Assembly: GCF_001613365.1 (NCBI RefSeq)
Contig: NZ_BDCF01000051.1
Location: forward strand, 1-61,350
DNA: 61,350 nt
Source of the DNA: Nocardia xishanensis NBRC 101358
Lineage (GTDB): Bacteria; Actinomycetota; Actinomycetes; Mycobacteriales; Mycobacteriaceae
Direction of reading: 5' to 3'
Below, piece by piece: positions 33,881 through 43,135 of the stretch (its first letter is position 1; the number at the start of each line of letters is the position of its first letter). Both the position numbers and the translations under genes were made by a program. The notes beneath the pieces were generated by a model that was not told where the DNA came from, searched no databases, and worked only from the letters and a program-made list of their open reading frames with translations.

Positions 33881-36800
33881 TCAGCGGGGCTTCACCAATG
33901 GGAACGGCAGCGTTTCGCGGATGCTGCGGCCCGTGATCAGCATGACGATCCGGTCGACGCCCATGCCGAGACCGCCGGTGGGCGGCATGGCGTGTTCGAG
34001 CGCCTGCAGGAAGTCTTCATCCAGCTCCATCGCCTCCGGATCACCGCCCGCCGCGAGCATGGACTGCTCGGTGAGCCTGCGCCGCTGCTCGACCGGATCG
34101 GTGAGTTCGCTGTAGGCCGTGCCGAGTTCGACGCCCCATGCCACCAGATCCCAGCGCTCGGTGACACCGGCGATGCTGCGGTGCGCGCGGGTCAGCGGCG
34201 ACACCGAAGTCGGGAAGTCGATATAGAAGGTGGGTTCCCTGGTCTGCGATTCCACCAGGTGCTCATACATTTCCAGCACCACCTGGCCCGCGTCCCAGCC
34301 GTGCTGGTATGGGATGTCGGCACCGTCGCACAGCTTGCGCAGCTCCGCCACGGAGGTCTGCGGTGTGATGGTCGATCCGATGGCCTCCGACACCGCGCCG
34401 TGCACCGTCTTCACCGGCCACTCGCCGGAGATGTCGACGGCCTCGAACGAACCGTCGTCGGTCGGCCGCAGAGCGACCTCGGCGCCGTTGGCGGCCATCG
34501 CGGCGTTCTGGATCAGGTGGCGGCAGGTGTGCATCATGCGCTCGTAATCGCTGTGCGCCTCGTACGCCTCGAGAATGGTGAATTCCGGGTTGTGGCTGAA
34601 ATCGACACCCTCGTTGCGGAAGGTGCGGCCCAGCTCGAAGACCTTCTCCATGCCGCCGACGCATAGTCGTTTCAGGTAGAGCTCGGGGGCGATGCGCAGG
34701 TAGAGGTCGAGATCGTAGGCGTTGATGTGGGTGATGAACGGGGTCGCGTTGGCGCCGCCGTGGACCCGCTGCAGGATCGGCGTCTCGACCTCGAGGTAGC
34801 CCCAGGAATTGAGCGAGTCGCGCAGCGAACGCACCACCGCGCTGCGCTTGGCGATTACCTCGCGGGTCTCCTGGTTGATCGACATGTCGACGTAGCGCTG
34901 TCGCACCTTGGCCTCGGGATCGGCGAGGCCCTTCCACTTGTCCGGCAGCGGGTGCAGGCATTTGCCGATCATCCGCCAGTCGGACGCCAGCAGGGAGAGT
35001 TCGCCGCGCCGACTCAGCCCGATCTGGCCGCTCACCTCGATCAGATCGCCGAGGTCGAAATACTCGCCGAACTCGGCGCTGCGCTCGACGCCGACCCGAT
35101 CGCGGTCGATGACCAGCTGGATGTCGCCGGACCAGTCGCGCAGCACCGCGAAGATCACCCCGCCGTAGTCGCGGATGCGGAGCAGCCTGCCGCACACCCT
35201 GACCGTGGTGCCGCGCGGCGAGCGCCGGGCCGCGGCCACCGTGTGCGTCGGGGGATAGGCGACCGGATACGGGTCGATGCCCGCCGCCGTCATCCGGTCC
35301 AGCTTGTCCATCCGCACCCGGACCTGCTCGGGGCGGCGCGTGAGGTGTTCGGCGACACCGACCTCCGGAACGTCTGGCGCGCTGCCGTCGGCGTTCAGGC
35401 CGGTGATGGTGTCGGGGACCGCGCTGTGCAGACCGGTGTGCACGGTGGTCTCGGGTTCCTTGCCGAAGCGCGGCAGGAAGCCTTCGGCCAAGCCGCTGGC
35501 CACCGCGACCCGCGGCAACTGCCTGCGCTCCTCGAACAGGAAGAAGCGCGGCACCCAGTGCGGCTGGTATTTCACGTTCGACCGGTACAGCGCCTCCAGC
35601 TGCCACCATCGCGAGAAGAACATCAGCACGCCGCGCCAGAGCCGAAGGACAGGGCCGGCTCCGATCCGCGCGCCCTCTTCGAACACCGAGCGGAACACCG
35701 CGAAGTTCAGCGACACCTTGGTGACGCCGTACTGTTCGGAGTTCAGCGCCAGCTGCGAGATCATCAGCTCCATCACGCCGTTGGGGCTCTGCGGATCGCG
35801 GCGCATCAACTCCAGTGACGCGCCGGTGCGGCCCCACGGCACCAGCGACAGCATGCCGAGCACCCGGTCCTGTGGATTCACCGCCTCGACCAGCAGGCAG
35901 TCGCCGTCGAGCGGATCGCCGAGCCTGCCGAGCGCCATCGAGAAGCCGCGCTCGGTCTCGGTGTCGCGCCAGGCGTCGGCCCTGGCGATGATCTGCGGGA
36001 ACTCCTCGGCGGGGATGTCACCGTGCCTGCGGATGCGCACCGTGATGCCGTGCTTGCGCAGCCGGTTCACGGCTTGGCGGACCTGCTTGAGCTCCGGGCC
36101 CGCCAGCGAGAAGCTTCTGGTGTCGAGTATGGCCTCGTCGCCGAGGCGCAGCGCGGAAAGCCCGGCCCTGCGGTAGGCGGTCGCTCCGATTTCGCTTGCC
36201 CCCATGACAGCGGGCGTCCAGCCGAATCGGTCGGCCAGCCACAGCCAGGCGTCGATCGCCTGCGGCCACGCTTCGCGGATGCCGATCGGATCGCCGCTGG
36301 CCAGGCAGACGCCCAGCTCGACACGATAGGTGACGGCCGCCTTTCCGCTCGGCGCGAAGACCACCGCCTTGTCGCGGCGGGTGGCGAAGTAGCCGAGCGA
36401 ATCGTCCACATCGGAGGTTTCGAGCAGGCCGCGGATCGCCGACTCGTCCAGGCCGGTCATGGCGTTCTGCGCGCGCTGCGAGCGCAGCAGCGTGATCGCC
36501 GCGGCCAGCAGCGCGATCGCGCCGAACAGGCCGAGCAGGAAGTTGACGAACGGGCGCGGGTGGCCATCGAAATGCTCGTTGTCCACCAGGATCGCCGCGG
36601 TCACCCGGTAGACCGCCCACGCGGGCCGCTGCACACCGACGGGCAGCGTGCCGGGGAACAGCTCGACCAAGGCCCAGCCGAGCAGACAGCCTGCCGCCAG
36701 CCCGCCGACCAGGACGCCGAGCGCTTTCCATGCCGCGCCGCGCCGCACCTTTGTGTAGAACTCCCGCCACGAGGCGACCAGCACGCCGATCACGCCGAGT

Positions 36801-37204
36801 TGCACGATCAACGCGACGAGCGCGTCGATATTGCCTTCGGTCACGAATGCCACGGCGTTGGTCAGCGCGAACAGCGCGAGATAACCGACGAGCAGCCACC
36901 AGGCGATCCGTTTGCGGCTGGCGATCGCGCCGGCGAGGAGGCCGACGATCAGCGCCCACATCAGGTTGGTGTCGGGCGCGTCGAAGTAGTAGTCGTCGAG
37001 GTAGCGGCGGGGCACCTCGGTCAGGAATCGCAGAGCTGGCGACAGGCTCCACAGGAAGCAGGACACGGCGAAGACGCCGAGCACGGTGCCCGCGATGTGC
37101 GGGACCTGCGCGAACCGGCCGTGCCCGCGGTGCGGAACCGGGGGAGTCGGCTTTTCCGCTAGGCGTTCGATCTCGGTGCGCTCACCGGCTTGCGTGGTAG
37201 TCAC
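33881..37204 (-). CDS. lysX: Bifunctional lysylphosphatidylglycerol synthetase / lysine-tRNA ligase LysX
   Basis: A 1,107-residue fusion as in M. tuberculosis Rv1640c. Residues about 30-250 form six or seven membrane helices. A DUF2156 (GNAT-like) lysyltransferase domain spans about 260-580. From about 630 comes a class II lysyl-tRNA synthetase: OB-fold anticodon domain (TTVRVCGRLLRIRDYG), then motif 2 (FELGRTFRNEGVDFSHNPEF) and motif 3 (GLGMGVDRIVM). The enzyme charges tRNA-Lys and moves lysine to phosphatidylglycerol, giving resistance to cationic peptides. GTG at 37204 is preferred to a TTG one codon earlier. Confidence 0.96.
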   Translation of the reverse strand: MTTTQAGERTEIERLAEKPTPPVPHRGHGRFAQVPHIAGTVLGVFAVSCFLWSLSPALRFLTEVPRRYLDDYYFDAPDTNLMWALIVGLLAGAIASRKRIAWWLLVGYLALFALTNAVAFVTEGNIDALVALIVQLGVIGVLVASWREFYTKVRRGAAWKALGVLVGGLAAGCLLGWALVELFPGTLPVGVQRPAWAVYRVTAAILVDNEHFDGHPRPFVNFLLGLFGAIALLAAAITLLRSQRAQNAMTGLDESAIRGLLETSDVDDSLGYFATRRDKAVVFAPSGKAAVTYRVELGVCLASGDPIGIREAWPQAIDAWLWLADRFGWTPAVMGASEIGATAYRRAGLSALRLGDEAILDTRSFSLAGPELKQVRQAVNRLRKHGITVRIRRHGDIPAEEFPQIIARADAWRDTETERGFSMALGRLGDPLDGDCLLVEAVNPQDRVLGMLSLVPWGRTGASLELMRRDPQSPNGVMELMISQLALNSEQYGVTKVSLNFAVFRSVFEEGARIGAGPVLRLWRGVLMFFSRWWQLEALYRSNVKYQPHWVPRFFLFEERRQLPRVAVASGLAEGFLPRFGKEPETTVHTGLHSAVPDTITGLNADGSAPDVPEVGVAEHLTRRPEQVRVRMDKLDRMTAAGIDPYPVAYPPTHTVAAARRSPRGTTVRVCGRLLRIRDYGGVIFAVLRDWSGDIQLVIDRDRVGVERSAEFGEYFDLGDLIEVSGQIGLSRRGELSLLASDWRMIGKCLHPLPDKWKGLADPEAKVRQRYVDMSINQETREVIAKRSAVVRSLRDSLNSWGYLEVETPILQRVHGGANATPFITHINAYDLDLYLRIAPELYLKRLCVGGMEKVFELGRTFRNEGVDFSHNPEFTILEAYEAHSDYERMMHTCRHLIQNAAMAANGAEVALRPTDDGSFEAVDISGEWPVKTVHGAVSEAIGSTITPQTSVAELRKLCDGADIPYQHGWDAGQVVLEMYEHLVESQTREPTFYIDFPTSVSPLTRAHRSIAGVTERWDLVAWGVELGTAYSELTDPVEQRRRLTEQSMLAAGGDPEAMELDEDFLQALEHAMPPTGGLGMGVDRIVMLITGRSIRETLPFPLVKPR

Positions 37205-37309
37205 CAATCCAGTGTGGACGCTGCCGGGATTGTTTGCCGAGCCTTCGCGCGGCGTGTTCGCTGGCAGGCGGTTTGCCGATCCGGGGTTCCTGGCGCGAGG
37301 ATGTACGCC

Positions 37310-37531
37310 ATGTCGGATCCAGTCGATGTGCCGATTGATGACGACGTCATTCGGCTCGGCCAGTTCTTGAAACTGGCGAATCTGATCGATTCCGGTTCGG
37401 AGGCCAAGACGGTGATCGCCGCGGGCCTGGTCCGGGTGAACGACGAGGTCGAACTACGGCGCGGACGGCAGTTGCACGTCGGCGACGTCGTCGCCCTCGC
37501 CGGTCACAAGGCGCGGGTCGCCCCGGACTAG
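37310..37531 (+). CDS. S4-domain RNA-binding protein
   Basis: A 73-residue stand-alone S4 domain (IRLGQFLKLANLIDSGSEAKTVI, then VRVNDEVELRRGRQL) of the YbcJ/YaaA group. These bind structured RNA, possibly rRNA or tRNA on the ribosome; the precise target in actinobacteria is unknown. GAGG lies 9 nt before the ATG at 37310, so I prefer it over ATG 37301. The gene is divergent from lysX. Confidence 0.88.
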   Translation: MSDPVDVPIDDDVIRLGQFLKLANLIDSGSEAKTVIAAGLVRVNDEVELRRGRQLHVGDVVALAGHKARVAPD

Positions 37532-37541
37532 CCGGGGCGGT

Positions 37542-38027
37542 TCAGGATTCGGCGCGCACCACGATGCCGTCGTGGTCGCTGTAGAGCATCTCGCCCGGCA
37601 CGAAGGTGACGCCGCCGAACTCGACCGTGACGTCGCGTTCACCGCTGCCGGTCTGGGTGCTCTTGCGCGGGTTGGTGCCCAGCGCCTTGATGCCGATGTC
37701 GAGGGTGCGCAGGATCGCCGAATCGCGCACGGCGCCGTTGACGATCACGCCTGCCCAGCCGTTGTCGACGCCGCGGCCCGCGATGATGTCGCCGACCAGC
37801 GCGGTGTGCACGCTCGCGCCGCCGTCGACCACCAGCACCGCGCCATTGCCCGGTTCGCTCAGCGTCTGCTTGACCAGCAGGTTGTCCTGGAAGCAGCGGA
37901 TGGTGGTGATGCGCCCGGAGAACACCTCGCGGCCGCCGAATTGAATGAACTGCGTGTCGCAGCTGCGGATCTCGGGGCCGATCTCGTCGGCCAGATCGGC
38001 GGTGGCAATGTTCACTGATTCGGTCAC
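37542..38027 (-). CDS. rraA: RraA family protein (RNase E inhibitor-like / HMG aldolase fold)
   Basis: A 161-residue protein with full-length similarity to RraA: TADLADEIG, the VDGGASVHTALVGDIIA region and GVIVNGAVRDSAIL with the Arg-Asp pair of the aldolase-like site. In E. coli RraA inhibits RNase E; many homologues are instead 4-hydroxy-4-methyl-2-oxoglutarate/oxaloacetate aldolases, and both annotations are in use. GTG at 38027 follows TAAGCT by 7 nt, so the transcript should be leaderless. It is convergent with the S4 gene, 10 bp apart. Confidence 0.9.
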   Translation of the reverse strand: MTESVNIATADLADEIGPEIRSCDTQFIQFGGREVFSGRITTIRCFQDNLLVKQTLSEPGNGAVLVVDGGASVHTALVGDIIAGRGVDNGWAGVIVNGAVRDSAILRTLDIGIKALGTNPRKSTQTGSGERDVTVEFGGVTFVPGEMLYSDHDGIVVRAES

Positions 38028-38169
38028 GAATGTCAGCTTAGGGTGCGGGGCCGAGCGGTGGCGTCGGCCGGTTGCTCGATGTGAGCTCGGTCGCTGTCAT
38101 GGCCGCGGCCGCCTCCGGCGGTGGCCGCTCGCCCTCGCGGTCACCGGTGTTCGGCGGTGATGTCCGGCG

Positions 38170-38535
38170 TCAATGGTGCCGGTAGCGCAGTTCGTACTTC
38201 TCGCGGTCGATGTCGGAGATTCGGCCGTGGTCCAACAGGTCAGGGCTCAGTCCGTGCTGGATCAAGCGGAAGCGGCGCCACACGTAGGTCAGCGCCACCG
38301 TGAAGACGATCAGCGGCACGATCATCATTACGATCATGCCGATCTTGAGCGGCATCGGTCCGGGGAACAGCAGCACCAGCGCGAAGAACGGGATGATCGG
38401 CACGACGAATCGGACGAGGTAACGCTCCGAGGCCCCGTGTCCGACGAGGTCGTGGACGACCCACTCGTGAAACTCCTCCGGGAGCTCGCGGCCCAGATCG
38501 TAGGTGATCCGCTGCCCGAATGTGGGTTTTTTCAT
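38170..38535 (-). CDS. DUF5313 membrane protein (copy 1)
   Basis: A 121-residue protein with two membrane helices (VVPIIPFFALVLLFPG and IGMIVMMIVPLIVFTVALTYVW), a conserved N-terminal (P)TFGQRITYDLGRELP block and a charged C-terminus. It matches DUF5313, a family restricted to mycolata. The function is unknown. ATG at 38535 follows TAGCCT by 6 nt (leaderless). A paralogue lies immediately upstream on the same strand. Confidence 0.85.
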   Translation of the reverse strand: MKKPTFGQRITYDLGRELPEEFHEWVVHDLVGHGASERYLVRFVVPIIPFFALVLLFPGPMPLKIGMIVMMIVPLIVFTVALTYVWRRFRLIQHGLSPDLLDHGRISDIDREKYELRYRHH

Positions 38536-38632
38536 GTCTACAGGCTATGCCCGTGATATAAGTCACCGCCAGCCTCGTATTCGCGATCGACGGCGTTCCC
38601 ACGATGCGTTTTTCCGGCCGCTGAACGGGGCG

Positions 38633-39013
38633 TCAGGCGCGGCCGTGCTTGCGCTCGTAGGCCAGCCGGTCCGCGGCGGCCCGCTCCCTGGCGTCGGCGT
38701 CGGCCAGCGCTGGGTCGAGCCCGTGTTTGATCAGGCGGTGCCGCCGGAAGACGTACATCAGCGCCACGGTGAAATAGATCAGCGGCAGGTAGAGCAGCGC
38801 CATCATCGCCAAGCCCATCCACAGCGGGCCTGGCACCAGAAGGAAAAGGCTCAGCACCGGGATGATCGGTACCAGGATGCGCAGCAGGTAGCGGCGGGTG
38901 GCCCCGGGGCCGGTCAGGTCGGCGACCACCCACTCCGACATCGTCGGGGGCAACGTCCGGCCCCAGATGTAGCCCATCCGCTGGGCGAAGGTCGGGGTGG
39001 TGCGCTCGCTCAT
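38633..39013 (-). CDS. DUF5313 membrane protein (copy 2)
   Basis: A 126-residue paralogue of the preceding gene: FAQRMGYIWGRTLPPTMSEWVV aligns with its N-terminus, VPIIPVLSLFLLVPGP with helix 1, and FRRHRLIKHGLDP with the loop after helix 2. The C-terminal tail is longer and charged (DADARERAAADRLAYE). A tandem duplication is the simplest origin. Confidence 0.83.
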   Translation of the reverse strand: MSERTTPTFAQRMGYIWGRTLPPTMSEWVVADLTGPGATRRYLLRILVPIIPVLSLFLLVPGPLWMGLAMMALLYLPLIYFTVALMYVFRRHRLIKHGLDPALADADARERAAADRLAYERKHGRA

Positions 39014-39070
39014 GCTTTCAGCATCTCATCGTCCGCGCGGTGCCTCGCCCCTCGCCCGGCTCCGGAGCCA

Positions 39071-39526
39071 TCAGGCGCGGCTCGCGTGGTACGCGGCGAT
39101 CTCCTTCACGAGATTGTCCGTCGTGTGCTTGACCGCGATCTTCACGAACGGCTCGATGGTCTTGCCGAGCGCCCTGCCGGCCAGCCCGCCGGGCACCCGG
39201 AAGTCGATGATGGCGTCGACGGTGCACAGGTCGTCGCTCCTGGGGTGGAACAGGAAGGTCGACACGATCTCGAAGCCCTTGATCGACTTGATGCCGATGG
39301 CGTAGTTCTCCTCCCAGCGGACCACCTCGACCCGCGAGTGCAGCGAGGCCGGGCCGAGCTTCATGTGCCCGTCGAAGACGGCGCCGACGCCCTCGGTCTG
39401 CTCGCCGACCGGTGTGAAGGACTGAATGCCGTGCAGAAAACTGGGCAGGTTCCGGTAATCGTTGACGTACTGGAACGCTGATTCGGCCGACCCCGCACAG
39501 TCTTCGACGATCTTCACTTCGGTCAT
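39071..39526 (-). CDS. SRPBCC-family protein
   Basis: A 151-residue START/Bet v1-like protein. The family start VKIVEDCAGSAESAFQYVNDYRNLPSFL, a beta-rich middle and the long C-terminal helix (LGKTIEPFVKIAVKHTTDNLVKEI) outline a hydrophobic cavity. Such proteins bind lipids or polyketides; no ligand can be assigned. ATG at 39526 follows TACAGT by 7 nt (leaderless). Confidence 0.85.
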   Translation of the reverse strand: MTEVKIVEDCAGSAESAFQYVNDYRNLPSFLHGIQSFTPVGEQTEGVGAVFDGHMKLGPASLHSRVEVVRWEENYAIGIKSIKGFEIVSTFLFHPRSDDLCTVDAIIDFRVPGGLAGRALGKTIEPFVKIAVKHTTDNLVKEIAAYHASRA

Positions 39527-39562
39527 GCGGGCAACTGTAACGGGTTTCGTCGCGCCGTCGGA

Positions 39563-40492
39563 TCACGCGGTGACGGCCAGGGTCGCCGCCAAACCGAAGG
39601 CCACGGCCATGATGGTGACCTCGAGCACCGCGCGGCGCAGCGAGCCCGACGCGTCCATGCGATGGTCGGCGGCCAGGCGGACCCAGCCGCGCCGCCACCA
39701 CCAGCCGAGCGCGAGCAGCACCGTCAGCACCGTGGTCTTGGCCAGCAGGATGCGGCCGTACCCGGTGTCGAGCAGCGGGCCGAGGCCGCCGAGGCGGACG
39801 AGTCCGTTCACCACGCCCGTCGCCGCGACCACGCCGATCAGCGGCAGCGCCACCGACGAATAACGCGGCAGCGTCGCGGCCCATTCGCCGCGTGTGCGGA
39901 CCACCAACGCCAGCGCGACCAGCAGTCCGAACCAGGCTCCCGCCGCGAGCGCGTGCATCGCGGCGAGAACCGAGCCGAACGCCTGCTGCGACATGTGCCC
40001 GGTGATCGGGCGCAGCGCGACGGCGACCGCCGCGAACACCAGCACCAGGTCGGTCGAGGCCGTGCCGGCGCCGCGGAAGGCCAGCGTCGAATAGCCGGCC
40101 ACCGCGGCGGTCGCGGTCAGGATGGCGATGCCGACCTGACCGCCGCTGATCTCGGTGAGAAAGGTGCCGAACTGCCCGGCCGCCAGTCGCCGCGCGGGAA
40201 CGCCGACCACCTCGGCCGCCTCGAAGACGAGCACGGCGAACTCGATCACGCACCAAGCCCCGGCCAGTGCGGCGAGCATGCGCCACGGCGGCGCGAGCCG
40301 CTCGTGCAGACGGGGAAGCGCGGCGAGTCCGAGCACCGTCGCGCCCAGCCCGTCCGCGAGGACACGCACGGCGGCTTCGGCCGGCGCCGATCCCGTGGTG
40401 AGCAGCCAAGCCAACCCGACACCCAGCAGCCCGGCCGGGACGATCAGCAGCAGCGCTCCCGTCTCGCGGACGCCGGTCGCCCCGCTGCTCAC
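39563..40492 (-). CDS. copD: CopD-family copper transport membrane protein
   Basis: A 309-residue protein with eight or nine membrane helices and the CopD domain in its second half (GHMSQQAFGSVLAAMHALAAGAWFGLL, with the conserved His residues). CopD is thought to pass copper across the inner membrane after CopC binds it. It is the last gene of the membrane protein-YcnI-CopC-CopD group; the GTG start lies 7 nt beyond the CopC stop. Confidence 0.88.
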   Translation of the reverse strand: MSSGATGVRETGALLLIVPAGLLGVGLAWLLTTGSAPAEAAVRVLADGLGATVLGLAALPRLHERLAPPWRMLAALAGAWCVIEFAVLVFEAAEVVGVPARRLAAGQFGTFLTEISGGQVGIAILTATAAVAGYSTLAFRGAGTASTDLVLVFAAVAVALRPITGHMSQQAFGSVLAAMHALAAGAWFGLLVALALVVRTRGEWAATLPRYSSVALPLIGVVAATGVVNGLVRLGGLGPLLDTGYGRILLAKTTVLTVLLALGWWWRRGWVRLAADHRMDASGSLRRAVLEVTIMAVAFGLAATLAVTA

Positions 40493-40499
40493 CGCGTGC

Positions 40500-41045
40500 T
40501 CATCGGCGCTGACCGCCGCGGAAACCGATCAGCGCGATGGCGAGACCACCGCCGAACAGCACGACCGCGCCGAGCACGAAGATCCACACCGGGATTCCAT
40601 CGGAGCCGCCGTCCTCGGTGGCCCTGCCCTTCGCGTCCGCACGCGGGCCGGGCGTGCCCTTGCCCGGCTGACTGAGCGTGAACGTCCGCTTGCCGCTGAC
40701 CGGATGACCGTCGGCGGAGGTCACGCGGTAGGCGATGACGTAGTCGCCCGCCGGGCCGAGCTCGCCCACCTCGATGCTCACCGTCTTGCCGTCGACGACC
40801 GGCTCGCCCTTGGACCAGAGGTTGCCGTCCGGGCCGGTGAGGGTGAGCGACGGGAAGTTCGGCTGCAACTCCTCGTTGAAGGTGACGCTGATCCGGCCGG
40901 GGCTGGTTTCCACCGTCGAGCCGTCCTCCGGCACGCTGCCGACGGCGGCGGAATGTGCCGCGGCGACGCCCGCGGTCGCCAGTCCCACGCCGAAGAGCAG
41001 CAGTACGGCGACCAGCGCGGCGCCGAGACGTCGGGTGGTCTTCAT
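40500..41045 (-). CDS. copC: CopC-domain copper-binding protein with C-terminal anchor
   Basis: A 181-residue protein: signal peptide (AALVAVLLLFGVGLATAGVAAA), then a mature protein beginning with His (HSAAVGSVPEDG), the usual N-terminal copper ligand of CopC. The cupredoxin-like domain ends with SADGHPVSGKRTF carrying the second His ligand. A Gly/Asp-rich linker and a C-terminal membrane helix tether it outside the cell. The ATG overlaps the YcnI stop (ATGA), so the two are translated together. Confidence 0.92.
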   Translation of the reverse strand: MKTTRRLGAALVAVLLLFGVGLATAGVAAAHSAAVGSVPEDGSTVETSPGRISVTFNEELQPNFPSLTLTGPDGNLWSKGEPVVDGKTVSIEVGELGPAGDYVIAYRVTSADGHPVSGKRTFTLSQPGKGTPGPRADAKGRATEDGGSDGIPVWIFVLGAVVLFGGGLAIALIGFRGGQRR

Positions 41046-41692
41046 GAGCGCCTCCTGAGCAAGCTGCCGAGTCCGAGCGCGGCGCCGAGCGCGCCGAGCG
41101 CCAAGCCGATGCCGCCGAGCCAGCGCGCCGTGTTGTCGGCGGTGTCGGCCTGCGCGGCGGCGCCGTTGTCGACGCGGTGGCCGTCGGCGGGATCGCCCGA
41201 GCCTGCCGCGAGGGTCAGCGTGGGCGCCGGATGCTCCGGTTCGGCGCCGTCGGGGCCGACTGGCTGATTCCAGTCGACCACCTTGCCGTCGCTGTAGGTC
41301 TGCTTGGCCGGGAAGCTCACCGTCTCCGCGGCGGGCAGCGGGCCGAGCGATACGACGAAACGCTGGAACTGGCCGGGGCCGACGCCGGGCGCGCCAGGGT
41401 CGGCGGTCCAGGTCACCGCGACGGCCTCGGATTTGTCGTTGCGCTCGACGCGGGCCGTCCAGCCCGCCATGGGTTCGGTGCGCGCGCTGCGCACGTTGGG
41501 CAGCGTGACGGTGAGCGCGGTCGTCGAGGCGGTGTCCGATTCGGTCGGCACACGGAAGGTGACGACGGAGTACTTGCCTTGCTGGGCGCCCGGCGCGTCG
41601 GCAGTCACGTGCGCGGCGGCGACACCGCCGGAGAGCAGCACGAAGCCGACGGTCGCGACCGAGCCGCAGGCATGGGAAAGCGAACTTCGCAT
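41042..41692 (-). CDS. ycnI: YcnI-family (DUF1775) copper metallochaperone-like protein
   Basis: A 216-residue membrane-anchored protein: signal peptide ending GGVAAA, mature N-terminus HVTADAPGA whose His1 is the copper brace residue in B. subtilis YcnI, an Ig-like DUF1775 domain with TFRVP and a conserved Trp (WTARV), and a C-terminal helix followed by RRRS. YcnI proteins bind Cu(II) outside the membrane and probably pass it to CopC/CopD partners. Confidence 0.9.
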   Translation of the reverse strand: MRSSLSHACGSVATVGFVLLSGGVAAAHVTADAPGAQQGKYSVVTFRVPTESDTASTTALTVTLPNVRSARTEPMAGWTARVERNDKSEAVAVTWTADPGAPGVGPGQFQRFVVSLGPLPAAETVSFPAKQTYSDGKVVDWNQPVGPDGAEPEHPAPTLTLAAGSGDPADGHRVDNGAAAQADTADNTARWLGGIGLALGALGAALGLGSLLRRRS

Positions 41693-41730
41693 GAGAGGCT
41701 TTCTGTCCGAAAGGAATTGGGGTGCGCGGA

Positions 41731-42336
41731 TCAGGCGAACGCCGGTGGTGCGCGCGGCCCGGCGGGTCCGTGCGGCGGAAAGCGGTAGGTCGATGTCCCG
41801 GCGTCGGACCAGCGGCTCGATCGTGCGACCGGGAGGTGGTGCGGTCCGCCGAGCGCGGAGCGGACGGCGCTGGAGACGATCCCGTAGAGACGTTCGGCGG
41901 CCAGCAGCGAGACCACGCAGACGAGGGTCGCGAGAAGGTGCGCGAACAGCATCCAGCCGGTCGGCAGGAAGCCCGCCGGCGGCGCGTCGCCGACCGCGAT
42001 ATGCGCGTCTCGCTCGCCGTGCGCGTGCCCGATCAGTCCGGTCAGCACCGCGTGCCCGGCGAGTTGTCCGGCCGCGAGCGCGCCGAACACGGGCCCGGCG
42101 GCGTACGCCAGTCCCGCACGGCGGCGAACATCCTCGAGCCATTCGCCGCGGTCCGAACTCCGCGAGAAACCCGTCGCCGCGCATCCCGCCAGCGCCGAAA
42201 CCGTCAGCAGCAGTGCGAATTCCGGCGAATCGGGATAGCGACCGCCCGCGACGCCGTGCGCGGCGACGCTGAGCAGGCCGACCAGCGCGCCGACCAGGCC
42301 GCCGCGCGGCCAGCCGGTGCCTGGGCCGGGATTCAT
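41731..42336 (-). CDS. Membrane protein of the copper operon
   Basis: A 201-residue protein with about four membrane helices. The loop HAHGERDAH (about residues 124-132) is rich in His and acidic residues and could bind metal. The protein ends with a Pro-rich tail (RFPPHGPAGPRAPPAF). It starts 13 nt after the DUF6474 gene and lies 38 nt before ycnI on the same strand. No named family is recognised; a copper-related role is inferred from the His-rich loop and neighbours. Confidence 0.65.
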   Translation of the reverse strand: MNPGPGTGWPRGGLVGALVGLLSVAAHGVAGGRYPDSPEFALLLTVSALAGCAATGFSRSSDRGEWLEDVRRRAGLAYAAGPVFGALAAGQLAGHAVLTGLIGHAHGERDAHIAVGDAPPAGFLPTGWMLFAHLLATLVCVVSLLAAERLYGIVSSAVRSALGGPHHLPVARSSRWSDAGTSTYRFPPHGPAGPRAPPAFA

Positions 42337-42349
42337 CGCGGAGACGCGT

Positions 42350-42979
42350 TCAGCTCACGCCGAGGCGGGCGAGCACATCGGCTTCGATGCCGGACAGCTC
42401 GTGCGAGATCGAGGTGTGCACGGCGCGCCTGCGCGAGGCGGGCATCTGCTCGGCGGTGCGGACCGCAGCGCCGAGGCTGTCGAGCCGGGCCCTGGTGGCG
42501 ATGACGAACTTCTGACCCTCGCCCTTGTCCTCGATCTTGCCGAGCGCGGCCTCGGCGTTGGCGAGCCGGGCCTGGAGCTTCGCACCGTGCCCGGTGTAAT
42601 CACCGAGCTGGTCGATGCCGATGCCGAGCTGCTGCGCGCGCCGGGTGTCGAGCCGGCCGCGGACGAAGGTGGCGCCGCGGTAGGCCAACGGAGCGAGCAC
42701 CGGAACGAGGACCCGGGCCACGCCGAGGTACTTGCGCACTTGGCTCGCGCTGAACACGTCACGCTCGGCCTTGGCGGCAATCTTCTGCGCGGCCTTCTCC
42801 TCGGCCTGCAAGGTGGCGATCTGCTGCTTGGCGACCTTGGCCTGGGTGCGGGCCTCGGCCCGCTTGGCCTTGCGATCGTTCTTGGCGAACAGCTTGGCCT
42901 CGATCGCGGCCTTGTGCTTGAGGGCTTTCGCCTCGGCCCGGCGACTCGGACGCCGCTTTCGCTTCGTGAACAACCCCAT
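42350..42979 (-). CDS. DUF6474 family protein
   Basis: A 209-residue protein with a strongly basic, coiled-coil N-terminal third (KRKRRPSRRAEAKALKHKAAIEAK), one hydrophobic stretch near residues 88-105 and a helical C-terminus. It matches DUF6474, an actinobacterial family without known function. GGAGGG precedes the ATG at 42979; an upstream in-frame ATG would overlap that site. It may share a transcript with the copper genes 13 nt downstream. Confidence 0.75.
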   Translation of the reverse strand: MGLFTKRKRRPSRRAEAKALKHKAAIEAKLFAKNDRKAKRAEARTQAKVAKQQIATLQAEEKAAQKIAAKAERDVFSASQVRKYLGVARVLVPVLAPLAYRGATFVRGRLDTRRAQQLGIGIDQLGDYTGHGAKLQARLANAEAALGKIEDKGEGQKFVIATRARLDSLGAAVRTAEQMPASRRRAVHTSISHELSGIEADVLARLGVS

Positions 42980-43135
42980 CGGAAGGCCCTCCGTCAATGC
43001 TGTGTGCCAGGGCAGCGCTGTCGGCGCGAGGCCCTCTGCCGTCTACCACGCGGTTTGCGCCCACCTTATCCGGTCGAGGGCGGCGGCAGCGAGGGCACAC
43101 CGTGTCCTGTCGGGGGTCTGGACCATACTGCATAC

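Noticed and set aside
42317..43135. N-terminal extension of the RecB-like nuclease
   Set aside because: The added residues are antisense to the DUF6474 gene; a -10-like CATACT just before GTG 43136 supports the short form.
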